DNA of 64,000 bases from a virus, in the IMG/VR virus record IMGVR_UViG_3300024999_000073, positions 18,287-82,286 of that record; one strand, written 5' to 3'. Below the pieces are notes generated by a model that did not search any database, was not told the DNA's origin, and was given only the letters and a program-made list of their open reading frames with translations. A program made the position numbers and the translations under genes. Of the stretch, positions 48,867 to 57,786 are shown in pieces; positions within the stretch are counted from its first letter, which is position 1, and each line of letters starts with the position of its first letter.

Positions 48867-49415
48867 TTGACTACAGTCGCTCATGATATAGGTCACGCGT
48901 TTGGATATCTTACCCAGGCTGAGATTACTTGTTTGCAAGGCTTAGCGGAGTCATTGCCCAAAGATGCAATTGTTATAAATATTGGGGCCGGGGCTGGAAC
49001 GAGCGGTCTTGCATTTGCTTGTGCACGTTCTGATATTCATATCATCACAATTGACATATCTTCAGGAGGCTCGCTTGGCGGTCTTGAGAATGAGCGCAAC
49101 GCGTTCGATGGTAAAGGATTTCAACTTCCCGAACAAATACTTGGAGATAGTGTAAAAATCGGAAAGGCTTGGAAACGTGGAAAAGTCAATATTGTTTTCA
49201 TAGATGGAGATCACACTGAGAATGGTGTGCGTCGCGATATCGAAGCCTGGATAGATCATATTCTGCCGGGAGGAATCATCATTTTTCATGATTATGATTC
49301 GGTTTATTGGGGCGCCATTAAAGATGTCGTGGACGTTATCTTTCAAAAAGATAAAGCCATCGCATTGATAGATACTTTGATTGCATTTCGAGTCAATGAG
49401 GCGACAAAAAAATGA
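48867..49415 (+). CDS. Class I SAM-dependent methyltransferase
   Basis: 182 residues from a TTG with AGGAG upstream. 'DAIVINIGAGAGTSGLAFACA' is motif I (about 32-45), 'IHIITIDISSGG' carries the acidic residue that holds SAM, and 'VNIVFIDGDHTENGVRRDIEAWIDHILPGGIIIFHDYD' is the typical Methyltransf_24 block with a metal-binding DGDH. Related proteins O-methylate sugars. Two relatives follow in the same island (52672, 53187). Confidence 0.8.
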   Translation: MTTVAHDIGHAFGYLTQAEITCLQGLAESLPKDAIVINIGAGAGTSGLAFACARSDIHIITIDISSGGSLGGLENERNAFDGKGFQLPEQILGDSVKIGKAWKRGKVNIVFIDGDHTENGVRRDIEAWIDHILPGGIIIFHDYDSVYWGAIKDVVDVIFQKDKAIALIDTLIAFRVNEATKK

Positions 49416-49738
49416 CAGAACAGATACCGATCAAACAACTCGCGAAGCTGATGAAAAAGATGCGCATTGACAATAACACCCTCGTCGCCATAAAATCTGG
49501 CACAGCATTAGCCGAGATGGGCACGCTTGCAGACATCAAGTTTATTATCGAAAAGTTGAAACTACAGAAAATCGCGTTTATCGTCGTCGATAATCTTGAT
49601 GACATTCGCACATTCCCGGAGGCTGATCTACAACGTGCGGGGTATTTTCGGGCATCGTTTATGCAACGTCTGACCGACAAGCGCGAGACAAATGTTCCGT
49701 CTCTTCATCCACCTATGTCAACGCCAGAACCACAATGA
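49412..49738 (+). CDS. Unknown 108-residue protein
   Basis: 'IDNNTLVAIKSGTALAEMGTLADIKFIIEKLKLQKIAFIVVDNLDDIRTFPEADLQRAGYF' is alpha/beta. ATGA overlaps at both ends, so it is part of the island operon. No family recognised. Confidence 0.5.
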   Translation: MTEQIPIKQLAKLMKKMRIDNNTLVAIKSGTALAEMGTLADIKFIIEKLKLQKIAFIVVDNLDDIRTFPEADLQRAGYFRASFMQRLTDKRETNVPSLHPPMSTPEPQ

Positions 49739-50364
49739 AACACACAAGGATAGTTTTCGACGTTGGCGCTCACATCGGCGAGGGCATTGATTGGTATCTG
49801 GGGCATGGATTCTCGCATGTGGTAGCAATAGAACCGCTTCCATCGGCATTGGAAGAATTACACCACAAGTATGACGGTAATGAGCGCGTTATCATTGTTC
49901 CCAAAGCTGTTTCGGATGCGGTGGGTAAGGTTGTATTGCATTACGGGTTCAATACTTCTCTCTCGACTATTGAGACTCATTGGATGCAAGGACGTTTCAA
50001 GGGTTTTTCTTGGCCGAATTCGATAGGAGTAGAAGCAACGACTCTAGATTTACTCATCGCCGAGTTTGGTATTCCTGATCTGATTAAAGTTGACGTGGAA
50101 GGGCATGAGCTATTTGTATTCGCTGGTCTGAGCACTCCTGTCGAGTATATCATGTTCGAATATGTAGGAGAGTTTATCGATGACTCATTGGAAGTTGTGG
50201 AGGTGATCGCGGAACTGGGTTCGTATGAGTTCTGTCTTTATTTAGGAGAAAATGCGCGTATGGTAATCGACTACTTGCCATTCTCTAAGTTCGTTGAGGA
50301 ATTACGGAAATGGACAGGTGACAATTACGGCATGATTCATGCAAGATTAAAGGAAAAATCATGA
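49735..50364 (+). CDS. FkbM-family methyltransferase
   Basis: 209 residues. 'RIVFDVGAHIGEGIDWYLGHGFSHVVAIEPLPSALEELHHKY' is motif I with the acidic 'EP'; 'TTLDLLIAEFGIPDLIKVDVEGHELFVFAGL' is the FkbM hallmark (D..i...g...d.iKiDVEG.E..vl.G). These enzymes O-methylate sugars or other hydroxyls. Placed between sugar-transfer genes, it probably caps a glycan. Confidence 0.85.
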   Translation: MKHTRIVFDVGAHIGEGIDWYLGHGFSHVVAIEPLPSALEELHHKYDGNERVIIVPKAVSDAVGKVVLHYGFNTSLSTIETHWMQGRFKGFSWPNSIGVEATTLDLLIAEFGIPDLIKVDVEGHELFVFAGLSTPVEYIMFEYVGEFIDDSLEVVEVIAELGSYEFCLYLGENARMVIDYLPFSKFVEELRKWTGDNYGMIHARLKEKS

Positions 50365-51248
50365 GAGACATAGGATTGTTCGACGGCACGTTTATGCACC
50401 AGGTTTCCTGCGGATTGGGCGGGGACTTAAATGGCGAAGGTTCACGCAATATAAGATGGATGCGCGGCCAGCATTTACCGATCACTTTTTACACCGATAC
50501 CAATCTCGAATTGGCGATTGATAAGCCTTCTGATGAACGCTCCATTGCATGGCTTTTAGAACCGCGCTGTTTCTCCGAAACCCATTACGAAAATGCCGAA
50601 AGAATGTTGGAGCATGGTTACTTTCAGTATGTTATTACCCATGAATACTATTTGGCTATGAATTTTCCTGGTTTTTTGTGGTGCCCAGTAGGTGGAGCAT
50701 GGGTTTACTCCGATCCTCTGGTAGTGAAATCTGAGAATATCTCTATGATTATTTCTGAGAAGGTTCGCACAGAAGGACATAAGCTGCGCCTGGAAATCAA
50801 GAAAGCTATTGAAGAGGTTGGATTGCCAGTTGATTTTTGGGGTCGTGGCGTGAAGCCCATGAAGTCCAAAGATGAGGCGCTCAAACCATATCGCTTCTCA
50901 ATTGTAGTAGAATCTTGTAAAATAGATGGTTATTTCACTGAAAAGCTAATAGATTGTTTTTTAAGTAGAACAGTTCCGCTATATTGGGGCGATAATACTA
51001 TTTCACAAATCTTCAATCCAGGGGGTATGTTTGAGCTTAGCGCCGACTTTGAATTTCACTCTATAAATGAATTGTTAGAGTTAATTCGAATATTGGACAC
51101 TCACAACCCCATAGCCAGAGAAGCTCATGATTATTTCTATCGTCGGGCACATCCAAGTCTTCTCGAAAACGCGATCATCGCACAAGATTATATGTGCCCA
51201 GAAGACTGGATGTGGAAGAACTTGCCGCAGGTATTTGACCATGATTGA
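50361..51248 (+). CDS. Glycosyltransferase family 10 (fucosyltransferase-like)
   Basis: 295 residues. The C-terminal part 'YRFSIVVESCKIDGYFTEKLIDCFLSRTVPLYWGDNTI' (about 175-215) is the alpha-1,3-fucosyltransferase motif F.EN....yvTEK........vPv..G. The N-terminal half has 'RSIAWLLEPRCFSE' and 'ITHEYYLAMN' as in GT10 phage proteins. It transfers a deoxy-sugar from a nucleotide donor. ATGA overlap upstream. Confidence 0.8.
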   Translation: MRDIGLFDGTFMHQVSCGLGGDLNGEGSRNIRWMRGQHLPITFYTDTNLELAIDKPSDERSIAWLLEPRCFSETHYENAERMLEHGYFQYVITHEYYLAMNFPGFLWCPVGGAWVYSDPLVVKSENISMIISEKVRTEGHKLRLEIKKAIEEVGLPVDFWGRGVKPMKSKDEALKPYRFSIVVESCKIDGYFTEKLIDCFLSRTVPLYWGDNTISQIFNPGGMFELSADFEFHSINELLELIRILDTHNPIAREAHDYFYRRAHPSLLENAIIAQDYMCPEDWMWKNLPQVFDHD

Positions 51249-51387
51249 AAACCGATACGCGGAAAAGGCGAATTATTGGGATACTACTGTACATCCCTCG
51301 AAGTCTCAGGCCGAAATCGTGGAGATGTTAGAGGAATTCGGTGCAGACTCCATCATGATCGCACAAGGACAGTCTAATCCGAACTAG
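51241..51387 (+). CDS. Unknown 48-residue protein
   Basis: Starts inside the end of the GT10 gene (overlap of 8). 'YAEKANYWDTTVHPSKSQAEIVEMLEEFGADSIMIAQGQ' is a helix-strand unit. Probably a small adaptor or a remnant; unknown. Confidence 0.4.
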   Translation: MIENRYAEKANYWDTTVHPSKSQAEIVEMLEEFGADSIMIAQGQSNPN

Positions 51388-51444
51388 ATGTGTCTGTCTT
51401 CCAAGATGCCACACCTTTGCTTCCTCCTTTTATAGAGGGCAACT

Positions 51445-52227
51445 ATGATTGAAATCTCTCCTGACCGCGCTGTTGTAGTGGTAGGTTATCCACGCTCTGG
51501 AAATACCTACCTGACTCGCATCCTCGGAGACGTTTTGAATTCTCCCATTGTTCCTTATAGAAACGCGAAGCCATTATCTACAGAAGGCGCAGATAGGCGT
51601 GGCCTTTTCAGAGTAATGCAACTTCACCTTCGCCCGATGATGGAAAAGGCCGACACTGGCCTGGTAGATGGTTGGACGTTCAGTATCCCCGCTGCGTCAG
51701 GTGAGCGTATTATTTCGATCATACGCGACCCACGTGACATAGCGGTTTCGAGCATGTTTTATTGGGATTTATCATCTATTGAAGCTACGATAATTGCTAT
51801 GAGAGATGGAACACCCCCGCTCAATGGCGTCGGCCCGTGGCATAAGTTTGTGGAGAGTTGGTTATCTGATGAAGTCTATAAAGCCACTAATTTCAGACAT
51901 GTTTCTGTTTGCTTTGAGACTCTCTTGCAAAGTCCATCTTTTACTATTCAGATCATTCTTAATCAACTGGATTTATCTTATGCACATGATAGACTTCCAG
52001 GTGTGATTGCGCGCCAGGCATTCTCAAACAGGCGCGCCGCCATCGAGAAGAACGGCGACTCTTTGGTATACGGAAAGTCTATACAACTAAAGGCAATGCG
52101 CAAGGGCGTCATTGGCGACTGGAAGAACTACTTTACGCCGAAAGACCACGATTTGATGGTAACTGCCTTTGGTGAAACTATGCAATGGCTTGGATATGAT
52201 AATTGGGAAGGATTGAAAGAGGCATGA
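51445..52227 (+). CDS. Sulfotransferase-family protein
   Basis: 260 residues. 'VVVVGYPRSGNTYLTRIL' (about 10-27) is the 5'-phosphosulfate loop and 'ISIIRDPRDIAVSSMFYW' (about 89-106) the 3'-phosphate site for PAPS. 'GDWKNYFTPKDHDLMVTAFGETMQWLGY' near the end is also typical. It would add sulfate to a glycan or other acceptor, using host PAPS. Rare in phages; it fits the sugar-decoration theme. Confidence 0.85.
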   Translation: MIEISPDRAVVVVGYPRSGNTYLTRILGDVLNSPIVPYRNAKPLSTEGADRRGLFRVMQLHLRPMMEKADTGLVDGWTFSIPAASGERIISIIRDPRDIAVSSMFYWDLSSIEATIIAMRDGTPPLNGVGPWHKFVESWLSDEVYKATNFRHVSVCFETLLQSPSFTIQIILNQLDLSYAHDRLPGVIARQAFSNRRAAIEKNGDSLVYGKSIQLKAMRKGVIGDWKNYFTPKDHDLMVTAFGETMQWLGYDNWEGLKEA

Positions 52228-52228
52228 A

Positions 52229-52471
52229 ATGGACGACAAACAAGGATGGACAAAGATCGGATTCACAGTCGACCTTCCGGCATTATTCGAGGAAATCTCC
52301 ATGAATGACCCGATAAGGTCTAATCGTGGAGCTCTTATGGGACTGAACCAAATCAAAGTAAAGCTGGATAAGATTGCAAAAAGAGCTATCGAAATCAACG
52401 ACTTCTATATTCTAGAACAGTTAGAGGCAATCGGAGTCGTCAATAGAGAGAAAGAACCGAAGGATGGTTAG
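52229..52471 (+). CDS. Unknown 80-residue protein
   Basis: 'LMGLNQIKVKLDKIAKRAIEINDFYILEQLEAIGVV' is a coiled helix. Overlaps the next gene by 8 bases. Function unknown. Confidence 0.45.
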   Translation: MDDKQGWTKIGFTVDLPALFEEISMNDPIRSNRGALMGLNQIKVKLDKIAKRAIEINDFYILEQLEAIGVVNREKEPKDG

Positions 52472-52736
52472 AATGGAAATCCACACCAGGGACGGCATCA
52501 CAGTCCAATGGTATCTTGATCGTAGCTGGCACGTATGCGAAGAAGTCTTCGACATGGTGCCAGGTGCCATAGCAGAATTTGAGAAACTGCAAAAACAAGG
52601 CAATGTCGTTCGCACTGCTTATGTCGAAAAGAAGTTCCGAGTATTTTATATGAGTCACGAGGAGTATAAAAATGTCACTAAAGGCATATCAGTTGGCCGG
52701 GCCGAATCCGTGCCCGATGACAATAGCAGAAGTTGA
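52464..52736 (+). CDS. Unknown 90-residue protein
   Basis: 'DGITVQWYLDRSWHVCEEVFDMVPGAIAEFEKLQKQGNVVRTAYVEKKFRVFYMSHEEY': strands and a helix. It overlaps the next gene by 65 bases, so its last 20 residues may not matter. Function unknown. Confidence 0.45.
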   Translation: MVRMEIHTRDGITVQWYLDRSWHVCEEVFDMVPGAIAEFEKLQKQGNVVRTAYVEKKFRVFYMSHEEYKNVTKGISVGRAESVPDDNSRS

Positions 52737-53223
52737 TGCTCTGGCAGAGATCGCCAAGAAACTACCGCCATGGCCAGTCATCATAAATATTGGTGCAGAC
52801 GTAGGGTGCTCTACACTTACCCTGTTGGAAACCTGCCCGGACGCCACGATCTTCTCAATCGATGTGCGCCCATGCGAAGCCGAGAAAAGAAACATTTCTT
52901 TGGCAGGATTACCTGAAAGTCAAGTTATCCGAATTCTTGGTAAAAGCGAGTCCACTGGTTTCCTTTGGGAGAATGTCTGTAAAGTTAACCTTGTTTTTGT
53001 CGACGGCGATCACAGCAAGGAAGGTGTTCTCGCAGATATAAGAGCCTGGTGGGATCATATCAAAAAGGGTGGATACCTGGTATTCCATGACTACATTCCC
53101 GAACCTATTCCTCCTGAAATATTAGGACGTGTGGTCTATGCTGTCGACGATAATCCTATCTTGGAGCAGAACTTCAAAGAGGTATTATGGGTAGAAAGAC
53201 TCAAGGCGTTTCAAAAGAAATAG
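52672..53223 (+). CDS. Class I SAM-dependent methyltransferase
   Basis: 183 residues. 'PVIINIGADVGCSTLTLLETCPDATIFSIDVRP' is motif I and the acidic loop; 'VNLVFVDGDHSKEGVLADIRAWWDHIKKGGYLVFHDY' repeats the block seen at 48867, so they are paralogues (Methyltransf_24). Probably acts on sugars. It overlaps the next gene by 37 bases. Confidence 0.8.
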   Translation: MSLKAYQLAGPNPCPMTIAEVDALAEIAKKLPPWPVIINIGADVGCSTLTLLETCPDATIFSIDVRPCEAEKRNISLAGLPESQVIRILGKSESTGFLWENVCKVNLVFVDGDHSKEGVLADIRAWWDHIKKGGYLVFHDYIPEPIPPEILGRVVYAVDDNPILEQNFKEVLWVERLKAFQKK

Positions 53224-53822
53224 ACGCCATTATCCAGGCTGATAAGGGTTTCCAGAGAGTTCTAACGGCGCTCCGCCCATTCGATGAACTCCCGCTTCCG
53301 CGCGTACACAAGCTCTGGTCGTTCTATACTCTTGCTAAGATTGCATATCACAGAGGTGTTATCGTAGAGTTAGGCACATGGCGCGCCTTTGGTCTGGTTG
53401 CTTTATCCTACGGTAGCTTGGCTGGAAGTGAAGTCCAGGTCTTCTCTGTGGATAATTACAATATGAAAGATTGGGCAGGCGTTGAATATACCAATGCTGA
53501 CTATGAGATTGCACAAAAGGTTCTGCTGAGTGCAGGTATAGAAGATGATAGGATTTTCCGCGGAGATTTCATACAAATCGCTGAGAGATGGAAAGCGCCT
53601 GTGAGTTTACTTGTGTGGGACGGAGGTAATCACAATATTTTTGCAGAGATAATGGCCTGGGAACATTTTGTAATTCCTGGCGGTATCATAGCCTTGCACG
53701 ATACCTATGCTAATGATCTGGATAGCCGTTCGATTTCGCTCCACCTCGTAGACAAACATGGTTATATCTGTGATCCAGAACCAATGTCGGGCTGTGTGAT
53801 TATACTGGAAAAATGCCAATGA
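53187..53822 (+). CDS. SAM methyltransferase-like protein
   Basis: 211 residues with AGAGG before the ATG. 'GVIVELGTWRAFGLVALSYGSL' is motif I, 'EVQVFSVDNYN' the acidic loop, 'VSLLVWDGGNHNIFAEIMAWEHFVIPGGIIALHDTYA' the later block, with DGGNH in place of DGDH. It is a third, more diverged copy of the family in this island; the change may alter metal binding. Confidence 0.7.
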   Translation: MGRKTQGVSKEIDAIIQADKGFQRVLTALRPFDELPLPRVHKLWSFYTLAKIAYHRGVIVELGTWRAFGLVALSYGSLAGSEVQVFSVDNYNMKDWAGVEYTNADYEIAQKVLLSAGIEDDRIFRGDFIQIAERWKAPVSLLVWDGGNHNIFAEIMAWEHFVIPGGIIALHDTYANDLDSRSISLHLVDKHGYICDPEPMSGCVIILEKCQ

Positions 53823-54565
53823 GAGCCATCATTTATATTGCAGACAAAGACCGTTATTATGCTCAGGCGGCGTGCTCCGCTGAAAGTGTGCGAAAGTTCA
53901 CGCCTAATGTGAAAATTTTCTTGTTCACGCCTAAAGCGCATATCGACTCGCCCCATTTCGGAAAGTTTGATAAGGTGATACCGGTTGCTTTTCAAGGCCA
54001 GGATCGCCATAATTGGTATTATAAACAGACCGTTTACACCATCATTGCCTGCCAGGATTTGATAGCAATGGGGATCGAGCGGGCATTGTATCTGGATTGT
54101 GATACTTATGCGTGTGCACCTATAGCCGATCTGTTCAACCTGACTACAATGTTCAACTTTGCAGGTGCGCAAGCCCCGCGCAGGTTCACAGCTAAGACCG
54201 CTGATGTGGTCCCGGACTGGTTTCCAGAGTTCAACATCGGTGTAAACCCCATGCGCATCGATGCGGCTATGGTGGACTTCTGGAGCGCAGTAGCAGAGGA
54301 GTATGATAAGAACGAAGAACGTTATGGCGCAGACGATCAACATGCTTTGCGGGTAACGCTCTGGAATTATGCCTGTAGTAAACCAGAATTCAGGGTTCAC
54401 ACCTTACCGGATGAATATAATTGCCGGTTCTGCTTCCCGGTCTCTGTTGGGAAAGAAGTGAAAATATTGCACGGCATACCCGCAGAAACTAATTACGAGA
54501 ACATTCGCAGCATTATCAACGAACATCCTGGAGCTATTCGTGGATGGGCGGAGGGATTAAAGTGA
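53819..54565 (+). CDS. Glycosyltransferase (GT8-like)
   Basis: 248 residues from the ATG at 53819, which forms ATGA with the upstream stop. 'RAIIYIADKDRYYAQAACSAESVRKF' is the nucleotide-binding start, 'ALYLDCDTYACAPIADLF' the DxD motif (about 93-100), and 'EFNIGVNPMRIDAAMVDFWSAV' and 'DDQHALRVTL' the acceptor side. It would transfer a sugar from a nucleotide donor. Confidence 0.75.
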   Translation: MRAIIYIADKDRYYAQAACSAESVRKFTPNVKIFLFTPKAHIDSPHFGKFDKVIPVAFQGQDRHNWYYKQTVYTIIACQDLIAMGIERALYLDCDTYACAPIADLFNLTTMFNFAGAQAPRRFTAKTADVVPDWFPEFNIGVNPMRIDAAMVDFWSAVAEEYDKNEERYGADDQHALRVTLWNYACSKPEFRVHTLPDEYNCRFCFPVSVGKEVKILHGIPAETNYENIRSIINEHPGAIRGWAEGLK

Positions 54566-55032
54566 GCGAATACGAAACTGCGAGTGAGATCGAAATCGCA
54601 ATTGCACGTCATTTTGGCATTCCCTCACATCTGTCTATACCTAATGTGAGTTGGGGTTTCTTTATCCATGAATGTGACGTCGCTGTTGTGACTCCATCAC
54701 ACTATTTTTATGAAGTAGAAATTAAGATATCAAAACAAGACCTGATTAGGGATAAAGAGAAACATCATGGGCATGAAGATGAAAGGATAAAGCAACTTTG
54801 GTTTGCAATTCCAGAAAAGTTACTGCCTTATATCGAACACATCCCCGACCATGCAGGCATTCTTATGGTTTCAAAGAAAGGTTACATCAAACGCATTAAG
54901 CCTGCCAGAATCAATAAATATGTGCAACCTCTGACAGAGAAAGACTGCTATAGACTTGCAAGGCTTGGAGCTATGCGCATTTGGAGTTTGAAGGAACGTA
55001 TTAAGGAACTAGAAACGAGAGTGAACAAATGA
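54562..55032 (+). CDS. PD-(D/E)xK nuclease-like protein
   Basis: 156 residues from a GTG at 54562 that overlaps the upstream TGA and has GGAGGG upstream. 'HECDVAVVTPSHYFYEVEIKISKQDLIRDKEKHHGHEDERIKQLWFAIPEKL' gives D...E-x-K and a following helix, like MmcB/restriction-type nuclease folds. The role within a sugar island is unclear. C-terminal coiled coil. Confidence 0.55.
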   Translation: MSEYETASEIEIAIARHFGIPSHLSIPNVSWGFFIHECDVAVVTPSHYFYEVEIKISKQDLIRDKEKHHGHEDERIKQLWFAIPEKLLPYIEHIPDHAGILMVSKKGYIKRIKPARINKYVQPLTEKDCYRLARLGAMRIWSLKERIKELETRVNK

Positions 55033-55313
55033 CCATCAAACCGCAGGGAAACATCGAAAGATATAACAAGCCTCGGCCAGGAACAATGTATGCAATTGAG
55101 CCAGTCATTGAGATTGCATCTTGGTGTCGTGATAAAGAGGCCAAATTACCGCCAGAACAACTGCACTTGATTATGCATGTTGATTTTCTTGAACATCCAA
55201 TCCTGGCTAGATTCAAGTCTCCCGACACCTTAGGTTTTATGATTGAAGAACTCACTCGATATCGCCGTGAAATATGGCCTGATTCAGACTTGATAACGGG
55301 AGAAAAGCCATGA
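55029..55313 (+). CDS. Unknown 94-residue protein
   Basis: 'KPRPGTMYAIEPVIEIASWCRDKEAKLPPEQLHLIMHVDFLEHPILARFKSPDTLGFMIEELTRYRREIWP' is mostly helical. ATGA overlaps on both sides. Function unknown. Confidence 0.5.
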   Translation: MTIKPQGNIERYNKPRPGTMYAIEPVIEIASWCRDKEAKLPPEQLHLIMHVDFLEHPILARFKSPDTLGFMIEELTRYRREIWPDSDLITGEKP

Positions 55314-55717
55314 GTCAAATATTGACAATCGAAACGCATGTTGATGAGCGCGGCAAGCTCGGCGTGGTTGAGGATTTCAATATCTTCCCGATCAAGCGCG
55401 TGTTCTGGGTGTATGGCATGAAAGGGACTCCGCAGCGTGGAAAGCATTTGCATAAATCTTGCAGTCAATTCTTGGTGTGTTTGCAGGGATGGGTGCGTGT
55501 GAACATCTCCATAGACCCACCCCTCACCCCCCATCTTTTTTCTACGCATCACGTTCTTGAAGCCGATAAGAACAAAGGTCTATTGCTAACGCCTGGGGAA
55601 TTCCTGGAATATACTCTAAGCGAAGACGGGATTTTGCTGGTGTTAGCATCCGAATATTATATGCCTGAAGAATGCGTTTCCTACGCCCAAGAAGATATTG
55701 TGTATTCCATTAATTGA
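55310..55717 (+). CDS. FdtA/WxcM-like sugar 3,4-ketoisomerase
   Basis: 135 residues of the cupin fold. 'DERGKLGVVEDFNIFPIKRVFWVYGMKGTPQRGKHLHKSCSQFLVCLQGWVRV' contains the RG..H.HK catalytic block, and 'GLLLTPGEFLEYTLSEDGILLVLASEYYMPEECV' the second cupin part with 'VLAS..Y'. FdtA-type enzymes turn dTDP-4-keto-6-deoxyglucose into the 3-keto form, the substrate of the aminotransferase encoded next. The pair points to a 3-amino-3,6-dideoxyhexose. Confidence 0.8.
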   Translation: MSQILTIETHVDERGKLGVVEDFNIFPIKRVFWVYGMKGTPQRGKHLHKSCSQFLVCLQGWVRVNISIDPPLTPHLFSTHHVLEADKNKGLLLTPGEFLEYTLSEDGILLVLASEYYMPEECVSYAQEDIVYSIN

Positions 55718-55726
55718 GAGGCTACT

Positions 55727-56842
55727 ATGAGAGTAAAAATGCACGATCTGACCTTGTTAGAGAAGGACATTAACGAGGAGTTTCTCTCCACGATTGCGGC
55801 TGAGAGGACTTGTAACGTCATCAAGAACGGCGTTTACTTGAAAGGCCCGCAGAACGCGGCTTTCGAGCAAGAGTTCCTACAAACCATCCTCGACTTCAAT
55901 GGGACCGGGATTTCTGCTATGGGCGTAGGCAATGGTTTCGATGGCCTGCAGATCGCCTTGCGTTCGCTTGGAATCGGGCGCGGCGACGACGTACTCGTGC
56001 CCTGGAATGCGCCGCTGCCTGTATGGATGGCGGTGACGATCACCGGCGCTCGTCTTATTCCATTGTACGCAAACGTTTGGGGCGTAATTGATGAAGATAG
56101 CATTCAGAAGATTACCCAACGTGTTCAAGCGATCATCGTTGTTCACATGTATGGTTATCCCGCGGATGTAGATACTATTCGATCTGTTTTACCAAAAGAG
56201 GTAACAATCATCGAAGATTGTAGCCATGCTCATGGGGCTGAGATCAACGGTAAAAAGGTGGGAACATTCGGAGATATTGCTGTGTTCTCATGCTATCCCA
56301 CAAAGCCATTAGGCGCGCTCGGAGACGCGGGAGTGATCGTTGCTCCCACCAAGCAGATTGAAACTATGCGAATGATCGCAGAATATGGTGGCGGCTATTT
56401 CAGGGGCATTAACTCACGCCTGGATGAACTACAGGCGGTCTATCTGCGCCTCAAGCTCCCCTATGTTGAGAAGTGGAATGCAATGCGCGCTCATAACGCC
56501 GAATTCTACTGGGGACGTCTGAAAGACCTTTACAATTCCATCAGCATGATTTTGCCAGCAAAACACCCCGGCCACGTATGGCACCAATTTGTGATACTTC
56601 ATGAGAAGCGTGATGAGTTGAGGCGGTTCCTGTCCGAGCGCGGTATTGAGACAGGAATCCATTACGATCCGTTCCCGCCTAACACGCCTGTTTACCGGCA
56701 TTCTGTATCAGCCAATGTAAAGAAAGATGCAGCATTCCTGTCATCTAAGGTACTCAGCCTTCCCGTAGGCCAGCATCTTGATGATGAGGATTTAGAATAC
56801 GTTTGCCAGGCGATTCTAGACTTCGAGGCGAAAGGCCACTAA
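55727..56842 (+). CDS. DegT/DnrJ/EryC1-type sugar aminotransferase (FdtB-like)
   Basis: 371 residues. PLP-binding Lys is near residue 193 in 'SCYPTKPLGALGDAG'; 'VTIIEDCSHAHGAEINGKKVGTFGDIAVF' holds the Asp that pairs with the cofactor; 'GINSRLDELQAVYLRLKLPYVEKWNAMRAHNA' is the usual dimer region. It transfers an amino group to a nucleotide-linked keto-sugar. Beside an FdtA-like isomerase the product is probably dTDP-3-amino-3,6-dideoxy-hexose. No acetyltransferase is seen nearby. GAGAGG precedes the ATG. Confidence 0.88.
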   Translation: MRVKMHDLTLLEKDINEEFLSTIAAERTCNVIKNGVYLKGPQNAAFEQEFLQTILDFNGTGISAMGVGNGFDGLQIALRSLGIGRGDDVLVPWNAPLPVWMAVTITGARLIPLYANVWGVIDEDSIQKITQRVQAIIVVHMYGYPADVDTIRSVLPKEVTIIEDCSHAHGAEINGKKVGTFGDIAVFSCYPTKPLGALGDAGVIVAPTKQIETMRMIAEYGGGYFRGINSRLDELQAVYLRLKLPYVEKWNAMRAHNAEFYWGRLKDLYNSISMILPAKHPGHVWHQFVILHEKRDELRRFLSERGIETGIHYDPFPPNTPVYRHSVSANVKKDAAFLSSKVLSLPVGQHLDDEDLEYVCQAILDFEAKGH

Positions 56843-57786
56843 TGGAAAATCTACGTGTACTCATGTTGCCACAGTTAGCCAGATTTGCGGGAGATGAATC
56901 TGGGATCAAAAGAGTTGTAGAGCATTACCACGCTCTTTCCCATGAGTTCTCTATCGAGTTCGTTGATATTCCTGTGGAAGAGGAAGAAAACTATGATGTG
57001 ATGGCTGTCCACGCCGGTTCTACGGACAGATGGCCCAAACACAAGCCTTTACTTTCGATCTGTCACGGCTTGTACTGGGATGCAGATTCTACAGCGGCGT
57101 GGCAATTCGACGCCAATGTGAATGTGATAGAATGTCTCCGCAGGGCTACGGTTATAACCGTGCCTAGCAATTGGGTTGCTGAAACGCTCAGGCGCGAACT
57201 GCGTGTGCAGCCTGTGATTCTTCCTCATGGCATAGACTGGGAGGCCTGGCAGCACTCAGAACCTAATGACGGCTACGTGCTCTGGAATAAAAACCGGCCT
57301 GGGGATGTGTGTGATCCAAAACCAGTGGCTGAATTGGCGGGAATGTTCACGGATTTACGCTTTATCACTACTTTTGCTCCAGAAGGAACTGAGTTGCCAA
57401 ACCTGGTAATCACGGGCGTGATCGGCCATGCGGTAATGAGAACGATGATACAACGCGCTGGAGTTTACCTGTCATCCACGAAAGAAACTTTTGGTATCGG
57501 TATCCTTGAAGCAATGGCCGCCGGAATTCCAGTATTAGGGTACGCATGGGGTGGTAATCTAGACCTGGTGAAACATGGGATCACGGGTTATCTGGCGGCT
57601 CCCAACAACCCGGATGATCTCGCTCAGGGGTTGCGGTTCTGCCTGAAACATCGGGGAATCTTGGGGCATAATGCCAGAATTGATGCCAAGAACTTCACCT
57701 GGCGCAACTCCATGACCATCTTGCGCTCAGCCCTCGATCAGTGTATGGCTATTTACCGAGACTATCAGCGCCCGATGTTCCTTTAG
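56842..57786 (+). CDS. Glycosyltransferase, GT-B fold (GT4-like)
   Basis: 314 residues from the ATG that overlaps the upstream TAA. 'AVHAGSTDRWPKHKPLLSICHGLYWDAD' is the acceptor half; 'TVITVPSNWVAETLRRELRVQPVILPHGIDWEAW' and 'VYLSSTKETFGIGILEAMAAGIPVLGYAWGGNLDLVKHGITGYLAAPNNPDDLAQGL' are the donor-site blocks (E.fG...lEAmA.G.PV). It overlaps the end of the opposing gene by 38 bases. Confidence 0.88.
   Translation: MENLRVLMLPQLARFAGDESGIKRVVEHYHALSHEFSIEFVDIPVEEEENYDVMAVHAGSTDRWPKHKPLLSICHGLYWDADSTAAWQFDANVNVIECLRRATVITVPSNWVAETLRRELRVQPVILPHGIDWEAWQHSEPNDGYVLWNKNRPGDVCDPKPVAELAGMFTDLRFITTFAPEGTELPNLVITGVIGHAVMRTMIQRAGVYLSSTKETFGIGILEAMAAGIPVLGYAWGGNLDLVKHGITGYLAAPNNPDDLAQGLRFCLKHRGILGHNARIDAKNFTWRNSMTILRSALDQCMAIYRDYQRPMFL

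Noticed and set aside
56266-56279. Extra copy of the near-palindrome (GGGAACATTCGG)
   Set aside because: It encodes the conserved VGTFGD segment of the aminotransferase family and lacks the flanks, so it is chance.
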